Source: Ramlibacter sp.
Lineage (GTDB): Bacteria > Pseudomonadota > Gammaproteobacteria > Burkholderiales > Burkholderiaceae_C
Assembly: GCA_030695945.1 (NCBI GenBank)
Contig: JAUYOG010000019.1
Span: 62,001 to 126,000 of the forward strand
Direction of reading: 5' to 3'
DNA: 64,000 nt
Shown here one piece after another: positions 43,601 to 52,433 of this stretch. Position numbers and translations under genes: made by a program. How positions within the stretch are numbered: the stretch's first letter is position 1; each line of letters opens with the position of its first letter. The notes beneath the pieces are model-generated. The model was not told where the DNA came from, ran no database searches, and saw nothing but the letters and a program-made list of their open reading frames with translations.

Positions 43601-45265
43601 GTCGCGGAGAAGCTCAAGCTGTACCGCGCGGCTTGGCGCAAGGCCGGGCACGCGGGCCATGGGCACGTCACGTTGATGCTCCACACGTTCGTGGGCGAGG
43701 ACGACGACGAGGTACGCGAGACGGTGCGCGGGCCGATGAAGGAGTACCTGCGCAGCTCGCTCGACCTGATCAAGCAGGCCGCCTGGTCGTTCCCGACGTT
43801 TGTGCAGCGCGGCGCGGAGAACGGCAAGACGCCGGTGGAGATCATGGATTCGCGGCCCCTGTCCGACGAGGAGATGGATGCGCTGCTGGAACACGCGTTC
43901 TCGCGCTACTACGGCACCAGCGCGCTCTTCGGCACGCCGCAGCGCTGCCTGGCGCTGGTGGAAAAACTCAACGCCGCCGGCGTGGACGAGATCGCCTGCC
44001 TGATCGACTTCGGGGTCGACGCCGACGCCGTGCTCGCCCACCTGGCCGACCTCAAGCGCCTCATGGAAGCGGCGCGCGCCGCGCGCCCGGTGGAGCGCAG
44101 CGTGTCGATCGCCGAAGAAATCGTGGAACACGCCGTGACGCACCTGCAGTGCACGCCCTCCATGGCGTCGATGCTGCTGGCCGACGCGGACGGGAGAGCG
44201 GCGCTGTCGCAGCTGTCGGTGCTGCTGGTGGGTGGCGAGGCGATGCCCCCGAAGCTCGCGCGCGAGCTGAGGTCTCTCGTTCCCGACACGCTGCTGAACA
44301 TGTACGGCCCGACCGAAACGACGGTGTGGTCCACCACATGCGCGCTGGAGGGCGTCGGCGATTTCGTCCCCCTGGGCCGGCCGATCGCCAACACGCAGCT
44401 GTCGATCCGCACGCCATGGGGCCAGGAGTGCCCCGCCCTGGTACCGGGCGAACTCTTCATCGGCGGCGAGGGTGTGGCCCAGGGTTACTGGAACCGCCCC
44501 GAGATCACTGCCGAGCGCTTCGTGGCCGACCCGGCGCAGCCCGGCGCGCGGCTCTACCGCACCGGGGACCTGGTTCGCCGCCACCCCGATGGCGCGCTGG
44601 AATTCCTGGGCCGCCTCGACCACCAGGTGAAGATCCGGGGCCATCGCGTCGAGCTCGGGGAGATAGAGGCCGCGCTGCTGGGGCAGGCCGGCGTCGCGCA
44701 GGCCGTGGTCATCGCGGCGCCGGGCGATGACGCGGGCGGCCTGCTCGTCGGCTACGTCACTGCCGCCCCTGGCGCAACGCTCGACCCCGCACAGCTGCGC
44801 GCGGCACTGGCGCAGCAGCTTCCGGCCGTGATGGTGCCCCCGCGGGTGCTCGTGCTGCCCGCGCTGCCGCTGACGCCCAACCGCAAGGTCGACCGGCGGG
44901 CGCTGCCCGATCCGCGCGCGACGGTTGCCGTGCGCGCGGCAGCGGCACCGGAGAGCGCCCTCGAGCAGACGATCGCGTCGATCTGGGCCGAAGCGCTCGG
45001 CCTGCCCCGCGTCGGCGTCACGGACAACTTCTTCGACCTCGGCGGGCACTCGCTGCTGGTGGTGCAGGTGCAGCGCCGCCTGCGGGAGGCGTGCGGCCGT
45101 GAGGTGTCGATCACCGACATGTTCCGCCTGCCGACGGTTCGCGCGCTGGCGGCGCATCTCGAAGGCAACGAGACCACCACTGCCGTCGCCGACGGGCTGG
45201 ACCGGGCCCGGGCCCGCCGCATGATGCGCGCACGCGCCGGCCTCGAGCCGAGCACGGCTGCCTGA
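40700..45265 (+). CDS. NRPS: formyltransferase, Gly-type adenylation domain with inserted luciferase-like monooxygenase, carrier domain
   Basis: A 1521-aa enzyme. Residues 1-300 are a formyltransferase (NFHDAPLPRYAG near 92-103; VDAG near 129). Residues about 355-545 are a divergent linker like the C-terminal half of a condensation domain. The adenylation domain starts near 555 (LTYAEL; LIYTSGSTGRPKG near 689; FDISVLELF), is broken at about 767-1130 by a luciferase-like FMN monooxygenase (SLFYFATDN, WTPERHFHAFGG), and resumes (CTPSMAS, NMYGPTETTVW, YRTGDL, NRKVDRRALP near 1392). The carrier Ser is residue 1451 in GGHSLL. By eye the pocket residues read DILQLGMVWK, a glycine-type code. GAGGAG before ATG 40700 is a strong site. 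Inferred role: formylate and oxidise carrier-bound glycine and pass it to the PKS. Confidence 0.92.
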   Translation: MADASAVFIGDGSLLVQCAQAWRQRGHEIRAVLTQDSGILAWAASEGVAAVAIDDDSPIAAPDAPFDYLFSIANLRVLPSGLLAGARRLAINFHDAPLPRYAGLNATAWALMAQEDMHGITWHEMTPAVDAGRVVKRVLFPVAPQETALGLNASCYEAGLAAFKAIADDIARGELALTPQEAGRSYFARDRRPEALGTLDFSRHAGELAALVRALDFGTYPNPLCRAKVHAGDQLLYVRTARVPETASGAAPGTVLGTDGNEVRIATAQGDIALGGVSDVQERPAAHLLAAGTVLPALDATLREKLAACIPGVARGEGYWRRAFASLAPVELPYPRSSAVAAPAAQPLRVRVNAANAGSSTVAAFFAWLSALSGQARVSALYCDRMLSGQADGLEAWLSPWVPLTLDTRPDTTAQQAAASAEMRIATLRQAGVHAQDLPLRLGDKVHAIERVRRIGICLGAAQMPPEMELLLTLGARGQALELAGDPAAFTHETLQVMARQLAAWLHAFDHAGGRIVGIPLLPAAEAQAIAAANATTTFFDADCCVHEAIAGQAARTPQLEAIRGQGQALTYAELDERATALAGALVRRGVRCGDVVGLCLERSPEMVVALLAIMKAGAAYLPLDPAYPRERIAFMIEDSGAPLVVTTAPIAASLALHPSRAFLFDGPLPAGAAQPRLPAPTPESAAYLIYTSGSTGRPKGVVVTHRNVMNLLAGMADRIPHEPPARWLAVTSLSFDISVLELFWTLAHGFTVVMHSDTVQGQSRAPEFSLFYFATDNARDPKDRYRLLLEGAKFADREGFAAIWTPERHFHAFGGLYPNPALTSAAIAAITTRLSIRAGSCVLPLHHPIRVAEEWAFVDNISQGRIGVSFASGWQPNDFAIAPQAFADRKNEMLKNVDVVRRLWRGEAVAFPGPLGKSVDIRTLPRPVQAELPVWLTAAGNPETFQQAGEMGCHLLTHLLGQKIEDVAEKLKLYRAAWRKAGHAGHGHVTLMLHTFVGEDDDEVRETVRGPMKEYLRSSLDLIKQAAWSFPTFVQRGAENGKTPVEIMDSRPLSDEEMDALLEHAFSRYYGTSALFGTPQRCLALVEKLNAAGVDEIACLIDFGVDADAVLAHLADLKRLMEAARAARPVERSVSIAEEIVEHAVTHLQCTPSMASMLLADADGRAALSQLSVLLVGGEAMPPKLARELRSLVPDTLLNMYGPTETTVWSTTCALEGVGDFVPLGRPIANTQLSIRTPWGQECPALVPGELFIGGEGVAQGYWNRPEITAERFVADPAQPGARLYRTGDLVRRHPDGALEFLGRLDHQVKIRGHRVELGEIEAALLGQAGVAQAVVIAAPGDDAGGLLVGYVTAAPGATLDPAQLRAALAQQLPAVMVPPRVLVLPALPLTPNRKVDRRALPDPRATVAVRAAAAPESALEQTIASIWAEALGLPRVGVTDNFFDLGGHSLLVVQVQRRLREACGREVSITDMFRLPTVRALAAHLEGNETTTAVADGLDRARARRMMRARAGLEPSTAA

Positions 45266-45277
45266 AGCGAGCCGGCC

Positions 45278-48200
45278 ATGGGTACCTCATCGCAGGTCGT
45301 CGAGCCGGGCAGCGTCGCCATCGTCGGCATGGCCGGCCGCTTCCCGGGCGCGCGGTCCGTGGCCGAACTGTGGTCGCTGCTGGCCGCGGGCCGGGAGGCG
45401 GCGCAGTGGCTGACGCCCGATGAGTTGCGCGCCGCCGGCGCCGCCGAGGCCGATATCGCCGACCCGAACTACGTCCGCGCCAGCCTGGTGCTGCCGGACA
45501 TGGAGATGTTCGACGCCGAGTTCTTCGGCTTCTCCAGGCGGGATGCGGCAGTGCTCGACCCGCAGCACCGCCATTTCCTGGAGTGCGCGTGGGAGGCGCT
45601 GGAGGACGCGGGCCACATGCCCGACAGGTTCGACGGCGCGATCGGCGTCTTCGGCGGCTGCGGCATGCAGGCCTACCTGCCGTACAACCTCATGACCAAC
45701 CCGGACCTCGTGCGGTCCACGGGCCTGTTCCTGCTGCGCCACACCGGCAACGACAAGGACTTCCTCTGCTCGCGCGTCTCGTACCTGCTGGACCTGAAGG
45801 GGCCGAGCATCGGCGTGCAGACCGCCTGCTCGACCTCGCTCGTGGCCGTGCACATCGCGGCGCAAAGCCTGCTGTCGGGCGAGTGCGACATGGCGCTCGC
45901 GGGCGGCGTGAGCATCGAGCTGCCGCACCGCCACGGTTACCGCTACGCCGAGGGCGAGATCCTGTCCCCCGACGGCCATTGCCGCGCCTTCGACGACGAT
46001 GCCGCGGGCACCCTCTTCGGCAGCGGCGCGGGCATCGTGGTGCTGCGGCGGCTGGAAGACGCGATCCGCGACCGCGACAACATCCATGCCGTCATCCGCG
46101 GCTCCGCGGTCAACAACGACGGCTCGCGCAAGGCCGGGTACCTGGCGCCGAGCGTGGACGGCCAGGCGCGGGCCGCCGTCGAGGCGCTCGCGGTCGCGGG
46201 TGTCGAGCCGGGCAGCGTGTCCTACATCGAGGCGCACGGCACCGGCACGCCCGTGGGCGACCCGATCGAGCTGGCCGCATTGGCGCAGGCCTACGGCAGC
46301 GGCGGCAGGGGGTTCTGCGGCATCGGCTCGCTCAAGACCAACATCGGCCACCTCGATACGGCGGCCGGGGTGGCGTCGCTGATCAAGGTGGCGCTGGCGA
46401 TGCGCCACGGCATGATTCCGGCCAGCCTGAATTTCAGCAAGCCAAACAGCCGCATCGACCTGGCGGCGACCCCCTTCCAGGTCGCCGGCCAGGCCCGCCC
46501 GTGGCTGCGCGGCAGCGCACCGCGCCGCGCCGCTGTCAACTCGCTCGGCGTGGGCGGCACCAACGCGCATGTGGTCGTGGAAGAGCCCCCGGCGCTGCAC
46601 GGCGCGGCGCAGGACCCGGGCTGGCACGTCGTCACGCTCTCGGCCCGCACTCCCGCGGCGCTGGAGCGCCTGAAGGCGAAGTGGTGCGAGTTCCTGCTGG
46701 CGCCGCCCGCGGACATCACGTTGGCCGACGCCGCCTACACCACGCAGGTGGGCCGCAGGGCGTTCGAGCACCGCTGCGCCATCGTCGCGCGCGACTTCGC
46801 CGACCTGCGCGACGTGCTGGCGGCGAAGAACCATCCGCGCTGCATCACGGCGAAGGCCGCCCCGGACGCACCTGGCGTTGCGCTGATGTTCCCCGGCGGC
46901 GGCGCGCACTACCCCGGCGCCGGGCGCGAACTGCTGGCCCAGCCGGCATTCCGCCGCGCCGTGGACGAATGCTTCGGGCTCATGCCCGCGGATGCACCCA
47001 GCGACCTGCGCCTGCGGATGTTCGAAGGCGACGCCGGCGACGCGGCGGCGGCGGCCACGCTGGAACGGCCGAGCTACGCGCTGCCCGCGCTCTTCACGGT
47101 CGAGTACGCCCTGGCGAGACTGTGGGAGAGCTGGGGCGTGTCGCCCGCGGCCGTGATCGGGCACAGCGCCGGCGAATACGCCGCGGCCTGCATCGCCGGT
47201 GTGATGTCGCTGGCGGATGCGCTGTCGGTCGTGGTGCTGCGCGGCCGCCTGTTCGAGGAAGTGCCGCTGGGCGGCATGCTGTCGGTGGACCTGCCGGAAG
47301 CGCAACTGCGCAAAACCATGGCCGGGCTCGACCTGGACATCGCCGCGGTCAACGCGCGCGACCTGTGCATCGCATCGGGGTCGCTTCAATCCATCTCGCG
47401 CCTGGAAAAGCGGCTGGCCGAGCAGGGCATCGAGGGCCGGCGGCTGCACATCAACGTGGCCGCGCACTCGCACCTGCTCGACGGCGTGCTGGAGGCGTTC
47501 CGCGCACACGTGTCGCGCATCGCCCTGAAGCCACCCGCAATCCCGTTCGTCTCCAACCTCACCGGCACCTGGGCCGATGCCCAAATGCTGGCCGACCCCG
47601 AATACTGGGTGAAGCACCTGCGCCACCCTGTGCGCTTCTCCGATGGCGTGCGCACGCTGCTGGACCAGTCCGGCACCGTCCTGCTCGAGGCCGGGCCGGG
47701 GCAGGGCCTGTGTGCGCTGGCGCGGCAGAACAGCACGGGGCAGCCTCGGGGCATCCTCGCATCGACGGCGAAGGCGCAGGATGCCGCGTCGGACCTCGAG
47801 CAGATGCTCGCCGCCGCAGCCGGCCTGTGGGCCCGCGCCGTCGCACCGGACTGGGAGACGCTGCGCGGGCCGGGGCGGCCGCGGCGTGTGTCGCTGCCGA
47901 CGTACGCGTTCGAGAGGCAGCGCCACTGGATCGAGCCTGGCGTCGTGCAACACGCTCAAGCGCAGGCAGAGCGCGCAGTCCCGGTGCGCATTTCGCCGGT
48001 GCACCGGCTGGAATCCCTGGACGACTGGTTCACGGCGCCGCAATGGGTTCCGGCCCCGCTGCCCGTAGCCGCGGACCCACCCGGCAAGTGGCTGGTTTTC
48101 GGCAATCATGCGAAGCTGACTGCGGGCGTGATCGCGCGGGCCAACCAGCCGGGCGGGAGCGTCACGCTGGTGAGGCGCGGCGACACGTTCGGGAAGCTGG

Positions 48201-51200
48201 CGGACGGCAGCTTCACCATCGACCCCGGCAATGCCGCGCATTACACACAGCTGCTTTCGGCGCTCGACCGGGTTGGCGCCCTGCCCGACCGCATCGTCCA
48301 CCTGTGGCCGCTGGACACGATGCAAAGCGCGGGCAGCATGCACATTGCCGGCCAGGCGCTGGCGTTCGACAGCCTCGTGCATCTTGCCCGTGCCCTGCAG
48401 GAGCGGGACGTCGACGGCGACATCCGCCTGACCATCGTGACGGCAGGCAGCCAGGCGGTGGCCGGCGAAGCGGTGCCGCACCCCGAACGCGCGTTGGCCC
48501 TCGGCCCCTGCCGGGTCGTCCCGCGCGAAATGCCGAACGTGCGCACGCGGCTGGTCGACCTCGCCCCCGCCGACGTGTCATCGCCCCGGGCCGCGCAGCA
48601 GGTCGTGGCCGAGAGCCAGGCCACGGACGACGCGGATCTGGTGGCCTGGCGTGCCGGCGAGCGGTGGGTCCAGCGACTGGTGAAGGTGGCCGCGCGCGAT
48701 CCCGTCGCACCCGCACGCCTGCGCGCCGGCGGCGTCTACCTCATCACCGGCGGGCTCGGCGACATCGCACTGGAGCTGGCCGACTGGCTGGCCGGCAAGC
48801 ACCAGGCGCGGCTGGCGCTGGTGAGCCGCCGCGCCTTGCCCGCGAAAGCGAACTGGCCGGGGCTGGCGGCGAGCGGAGCCCACTCGAGCGAAGTGCGCAT
48901 GGTGCGCCGCCTGATGGAGCTGGAAGCGCAGGGCGCGCAGGTGCTCGCCTTCAGCGCCGACGTCACGGACCGCGATGCGATGGCACGGGTCATCGGCGAG
49001 TGCCGCTCGCAGCTCGGGACGATCGACGGCGTCTTTCACGCGGCGGGGGCGCTGGACGATGCGCCCATCGCCGCGAAGGACGCCGCCGGCATCCAGCGCG
49101 TGCTGGGCCCCAAGGCCTGCGGCGCGCAGGTCCTGCACGAGCTGCTGCCGCCGGGCGACCTCGATGTGTTCGCAGTCTTCTCGTCCACCAGCGTTTACCT
49201 GGGCGCGGCCGGCCAGGTGGACTACGTCGCCGCGAATGCCTTCCTGGACGCGCTCGCCGCCTCGCGCGCCGATGGCCTCGTCGTCCATTGGGGCATCTGG
49301 GGGGACAAGGGCATGGCCGTGCGCGCGTACGGGCACCATGGCCCGGGCCCCGCGGCGGCCGCCGGCTCGCACCCCCTGCTGGGCACGCAGGTGGAGAGCG
49401 CGGACGGTTCGGCGTTCGAGGCCCGCTATTCGCCCGAAAACCTGTGGGTCCTGGCTGAACACCGCGTGGCCGGGCGGCCCGTGCTGCCCGGCACGGCGTA
49501 CATCGAGATCGCCCGTGCCGCCATGGCGGCGCTGCATCCCGGCGCGGGCGTGGAGATCTGCGCGCTGTCCTTCGAGGAGGCCATGGTTTTCGACGGCTAC
49601 TCGGCGCGGCGGGTGCGCACCGAGATGCGCGAAGCCGCGGGGGGCTATGAGTTCCTGGTGCGCAGCCGAGGCCCGCTGGACGAGCAATGGCTGGAGCACG
49701 CGCGCGCACGCGTCGGTGTGTTCGGGGGCAGCCTGCCCGCCGCCCTGCCGATGCAGGGCGGTGCGTGGCGCGAAGGCGAAATCCCGCAGGAACGGGCCGT
49801 CGCCTTCGGCGCGCGTTGGCGCAACATCACGCGCATGCGCCTGGCCGGGCGCAGCGCCGTGGCCGAGATCGCGCTGCCCGAGCCGTTCGGGGACGACCTC
49901 GCGCAATACGGCTGCCACCCGGCCCTGACGGACATGGCAGCGACCTTCGGCCTGCACCTTCTCGGCCAGGCCGAGCGGCGCCAGAACCTGTTCGTCCCGC
50001 TTTCCATCGAACGCATCCGCCTGGTCGCGCCGGTGCCGCGCCATTCGGTCAGCCGGGTGACGCTGGCAGGCGAACCCCGCGACCGCTTCGCCGCGTTCGA
50101 CGTCGCCTTGCACACCCCCGACGGCCTGCCCGTTGCCACCTTCGAAGGGTTTTCGCTGCGCGGCGTCGAGCCCGGCGCAGCGGCGCTCGACGGCGGCGCG
50201 CGCTCGCGCCGCGAACCCGGCCTCGTGGACGCGATGCTGGCGTGCGGCATCCAGGCTGCCGACGCGCCCGCGCTGTTCGACCGCATCTTCTCGGGCGCGA
50301 GCCGCGATGTCGTTGTGTCCTCCATTGCGCTGGACGAATTGAAGCGTGCCATGGCGGCCGCCACACGCAAGTCGGTCCCGCGCCGGGCGGGCGACGCCCG
50401 TGAGGCAGGCGCCGAGGCCGGTGCACTCACTCCCGTGGAAACCACGATCGCGCAGGCCTGGCGCGAACTGCTCGGAGTGGACGAGGTGGGCCGGGACGAT
50501 GACTTCTTCGCGCTCGGCGGCCATTCGCTGGCGGCCGTGCGGCTGTTCGCGAAGATCCGCAAGCACTTCTCGGTGGACCTGCCCCTGGCCACCCTGTTCC
50601 AGGCGCCCACGCTCGGCGCGCTCGCCGCGGTGGTGGCGCACAGCGCGGGACTGGACACCCTGCCCGCGACGGGCGAGCCGAAGAAGGCAGCCTCCAACGT
50701 GATCCCGCTGGGCACACGGGCCTGGTCTCCGCTGGTCGCGATCTGCAAGGGGCTCCCCGATCGCAAGCCCCTGTTCTGCGTGCATGGGGCCGGCGGGAAC
50801 GTGTTGAACTTCAAGGTGCTGTCCGACCGGCTGGGCCCGGAACTGCCGTTCTATGGCCTGCAGGCGCAGGGCGCGGACGGCCGCCTGCCGGCGTTGCCCA
50901 CGATCGAGGCGATGGCCTCGCAGTACGTGGAGGCGATCCGCGGCGTGGACCCGGCGGGGCCCTACCGGCTCGCCGGCTACTCGGCGGGCGGCGTGATCGC
51001 GCTGGAGATGGCGCAGCAGCTGATCGAGGCTGGCGCCGGGGTGGCGCTGCTGGTGATGATCGACACGCTGTCGCCCGCCGCCGCAGCGCGCAAGGTCCCG
51101 CTGCTCAGAAAACTCTGGCTGGCGCGCCACTGGTCGCTCGGGTTCGTACTGGACTGGCCGGGCCGACGCCGCCGGGGCAGGCTGGTGGAACTCAACTACG

Positions 51201-51547
51201 CTCTGGCGCTGGAGAAGCTCTCGCGCGGCGAGTCCCTGCCGCCGGAGCTGGTGGAGCACCACCTCTTCCGAAACTTCATCACCGCGCAGGCGGTGCACAA
51301 GCCGCGCACTTACGGCGGCTCGATGGTGCTGTTCAAGGCGACGGAAAGCGAAATGCAATACCTGCAGGCCGGCCGCAGCCTGGGCTGGGAACAGCATGTG
51401 CGCGGCGACATCCGCGTGACCGAGATCGCCGGCTCGCACTTCTCGGTGATGTCCGAGCCTGGCGTGTCGCAGCTGATCGAGGGCCTGCGCCGGGAGATCG
51501 AGGCGCTGGACGACAAGCCGCTGCACCCGCAGACCCGGGCGGCCTGA
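45278..51547 (+). CDS. Type I PKS: KS-AT-KR-DH-ACP-TE
   Basis: A 2089-aa single-module synthase, 12 bases after the NRPS. KS: Cys184 (VQTACSTSL), His320 (EAHGTGT), His358 (NIGHLD). AT: Ser630 in GHSAGE; the VAAHSH motif does not clearly choose malonyl or methylmalonyl. KR: GGLGDIA and Tyr1316 in VDYVAANAF. DH: His1395 in EHRVAGRPVLPG and Asp1552 in HPALTDM. Carrier Ser1750 in GGHSL. TE: Ser1902 in GYSAGG and His2054 in GSHFSV. All catalytic residues are present. DH after KR is not the canonical order. Predicted action: one extension, ketoreduction, dehydration and hydrolytic or cyclising release. Confidence 0.93.
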   Translation: MGTSSQVVEPGSVAIVGMAGRFPGARSVAELWSLLAAGREAAQWLTPDELRAAGAAEADIADPNYVRASLVLPDMEMFDAEFFGFSRRDAAVLDPQHRHFLECAWEALEDAGHMPDRFDGAIGVFGGCGMQAYLPYNLMTNPDLVRSTGLFLLRHTGNDKDFLCSRVSYLLDLKGPSIGVQTACSTSLVAVHIAAQSLLSGECDMALAGGVSIELPHRHGYRYAEGEILSPDGHCRAFDDDAAGTLFGSGAGIVVLRRLEDAIRDRDNIHAVIRGSAVNNDGSRKAGYLAPSVDGQARAAVEALAVAGVEPGSVSYIEAHGTGTPVGDPIELAALAQAYGSGGRGFCGIGSLKTNIGHLDTAAGVASLIKVALAMRHGMIPASLNFSKPNSRIDLAATPFQVAGQARPWLRGSAPRRAAVNSLGVGGTNAHVVVEEPPALHGAAQDPGWHVVTLSARTPAALERLKAKWCEFLLAPPADITLADAAYTTQVGRRAFEHRCAIVARDFADLRDVLAAKNHPRCITAKAAPDAPGVALMFPGGGAHYPGAGRELLAQPAFRRAVDECFGLMPADAPSDLRLRMFEGDAGDAAAAATLERPSYALPALFTVEYALARLWESWGVSPAAVIGHSAGEYAAACIAGVMSLADALSVVVLRGRLFEEVPLGGMLSVDLPEAQLRKTMAGLDLDIAAVNARDLCIASGSLQSISRLEKRLAEQGIEGRRLHINVAAHSHLLDGVLEAFRAHVSRIALKPPAIPFVSNLTGTWADAQMLADPEYWVKHLRHPVRFSDGVRTLLDQSGTVLLEAGPGQGLCALARQNSTGQPRGILASTAKAQDAASDLEQMLAAAAGLWARAVAPDWETLRGPGRPRRVSLPTYAFERQRHWIEPGVVQHAQAQAERAVPVRISPVHRLESLDDWFTAPQWVPAPLPVAADPPGKWLVFGNHAKLTAGVIARANQPGGSVTLVRRGDTFGKLADGSFTIDPGNAAHYTQLLSALDRVGALPDRIVHLWPLDTMQSAGSMHIAGQALAFDSLVHLARALQERDVDGDIRLTIVTAGSQAVAGEAVPHPERALALGPCRVVPREMPNVRTRLVDLAPADVSSPRAAQQVVAESQATDDADLVAWRAGERWVQRLVKVAARDPVAPARLRAGGVYLITGGLGDIALELADWLAGKHQARLALVSRRALPAKANWPGLAASGAHSSEVRMVRRLMELEAQGAQVLAFSADVTDRDAMARVIGECRSQLGTIDGVFHAAGALDDAPIAAKDAAGIQRVLGPKACGAQVLHELLPPGDLDVFAVFSSTSVYLGAAGQVDYVAANAFLDALAASRADGLVVHWGIWGDKGMAVRAYGHHGPGPAAAAGSHPLLGTQVESADGSAFEARYSPENLWVLAEHRVAGRPVLPGTAYIEIARAAMAALHPGAGVEICALSFEEAMVFDGYSARRVRTEMREAAGGYEFLVRSRGPLDEQWLEHARARVGVFGGSLPAALPMQGGAWREGEIPQERAVAFGARWRNITRMRLAGRSAVAEIALPEPFGDDLAQYGCHPALTDMAATFGLHLLGQAERRQNLFVPLSIERIRLVAPVPRHSVSRVTLAGEPRDRFAAFDVALHTPDGLPVATFEGFSLRGVEPGAAALDGGARSRREPGLVDAMLACGIQAADAPALFDRIFSGASRDVVVSSIALDELKRAMAAATRKSVPRRAGDAREAGAEAGALTPVETTIAQAWRELLGVDEVGRDDDFFALGGHSLAAVRLFAKIRKHFSVDLPLATLFQAPTLGALAAVVAHSAGLDTLPATGEPKKAASNVIPLGTRAWSPLVAICKGLPDRKPLFCVHGAGGNVLNFKVLSDRLGPELPFYGLQAQGADGRLPALPTIEAMASQYVEAIRGVDPAGPYRLAGYSAGGVIALEMAQQLIEAGAGVALLVMIDTLSPAAAARKVPLLRKLWLARHWSLGFVLDWPGRRRRGRLVELNYALALEKLSRGESLPPELVEHHLFRNFITAQAVHKPRTYGGSMVLFKATESEMQYLQAGRSLGWEQHVRGDIRVTEIAGSHFSVMSEPGVSQLIEGLRREIEALDDKPLHPQTRAA

Positions 51548-51564
51548 CCGCTGCCCAGCCGGCA

Positions 51565-51948
51565 TCAATTGGCCGACAGCTCATTGACCGTGTCGACGCA
51601 AAAGGCCACGAAATCCGCCGAATCCGTCTTGTCGAAGACCGCGTCGGCCCCGAGGCGCAGGCAGTGCTGGCGCACGCCCGGGGTGGCATAGCTGCTGAAC
51701 ACCACGATCTTGCCGGGGCGGGGAGATGCCCGGCACTGGCTGATCACGCCCATCCCGCTGCCCTGCTCCAGGATGAGGTCGACGATGGCGAGGTCCCAGC
51801 CCCGGGGGTGTTCGGCCAGCCAGAGGCGGGCCTCCGCCTCGGTCGCAGCGGTGGCGACGACGGAAACGTCGTCCATCTGGGAGAAAAGATCCTTGAACAG
51901 GCTCCGCATCCGACCCAGGTCTTCGACAACAAACACGCGTATGGTCAC
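51565..51948 (-). CDS. Stand-alone response-regulator receiver protein
   Basis: A 127-aa single receiver domain. VFVVEDLGRM has the acidic pair, LAIVDLIL the phospho-acceptor Asp near residue 52, and FDKTDS the conserved Lys. There is no output domain, so it acts by protein contact or as a phosphate sink; no kinase is adjacent. No ATG is available; GTG 51948 directly precedes the first strand. It is convergent to the PKS gene. An ATCCTACG octamer in its orientation lies 100 bases upstream, within the 217-base gap 51949-52165. Confidence 0.85.
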   Translation of the reverse strand: MTIRVFVVEDLGRMRSLFKDLFSQMDDVSVVATAATEAEARLWLAEHPRGWDLAIVDLILEQGSGMGVISQCRASPRPGKIVVFSSYATPGVRQHCLRLGADAVFDKTDSADFVAFCVDTVNELSAN

Positions 51949-52165
51949 GGGCCACTTTGAACGAGCTGATCCATGAGCATACGAAGTGGGGCCATGGCCG
52001 CCGTCCGACAAGGCACCGCGCCGGCGCAAGCGGGCAGGCACACTCGCCGTAGGATTCAGCCTGCGCAGCGCCGCGCGCCCGTTTGCGGTTGTGTCTGCGG
52101 GAGACGACCGCCCGCTTGCGCTCATTCCTACACACCGCATGTGCAGCGGCGTCCAGAATCCGGGC

Positions 52166-52375
52166 ATGAAAGAGCATGCACGTGACGGGAAGGCGCCGGG
52201 CGGTGGCGGCACTTCCTGGGCTGATGAAACGCTTCCCCTGGGCCTTCGCAAGGAGCTCCTCGCCCGCGACCTGCAGAAATCGGTCGCCCCGAAGGCGAGC
52301 CCGCAGTCGGCAGGTTCGCAGCCCGGTTTGACCGGGCGCAAGGTCGAGGGGCGAACGCGCGAACGCGCCCGCTAG
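52166..52375 (+). CDS. Hypothetical small basic protein, 69 aa
   Basis: MKEHARDGKAPGGGGTSWAD, then LGLRKELLARDLQKSVAPKAS and a basic tail. Probably unfolded apart from one short helix. No strong ribosome site; a longer frame runs upstream. A TTCCTACA octamer lies 34 bases before ATG 52166. Family unknown. Confidence 0.4.
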   Translation: MKEHARDGKAPGGGGTSWADETLPLGLRKELLARDLQKSVAPKASPQSAGSQPGLTGRKVEGRTRERAR

Positions 52376-52433
52376 GCGCCCCATCCCGGCAGTACACTTT
52401 GCCGCGTGGCGTGGCCACACGAAGGGAACCCCC

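Noticed and set aside
41804..45157. 1117-codon open frame on the minus strand across the NRPS gene
   Set aside because: It is antisense to a gene with intact domains and motifs; long antisense frames are expected at this GC content. The same applies to 45287-48481 and 48578-51568 opposite the PKS.
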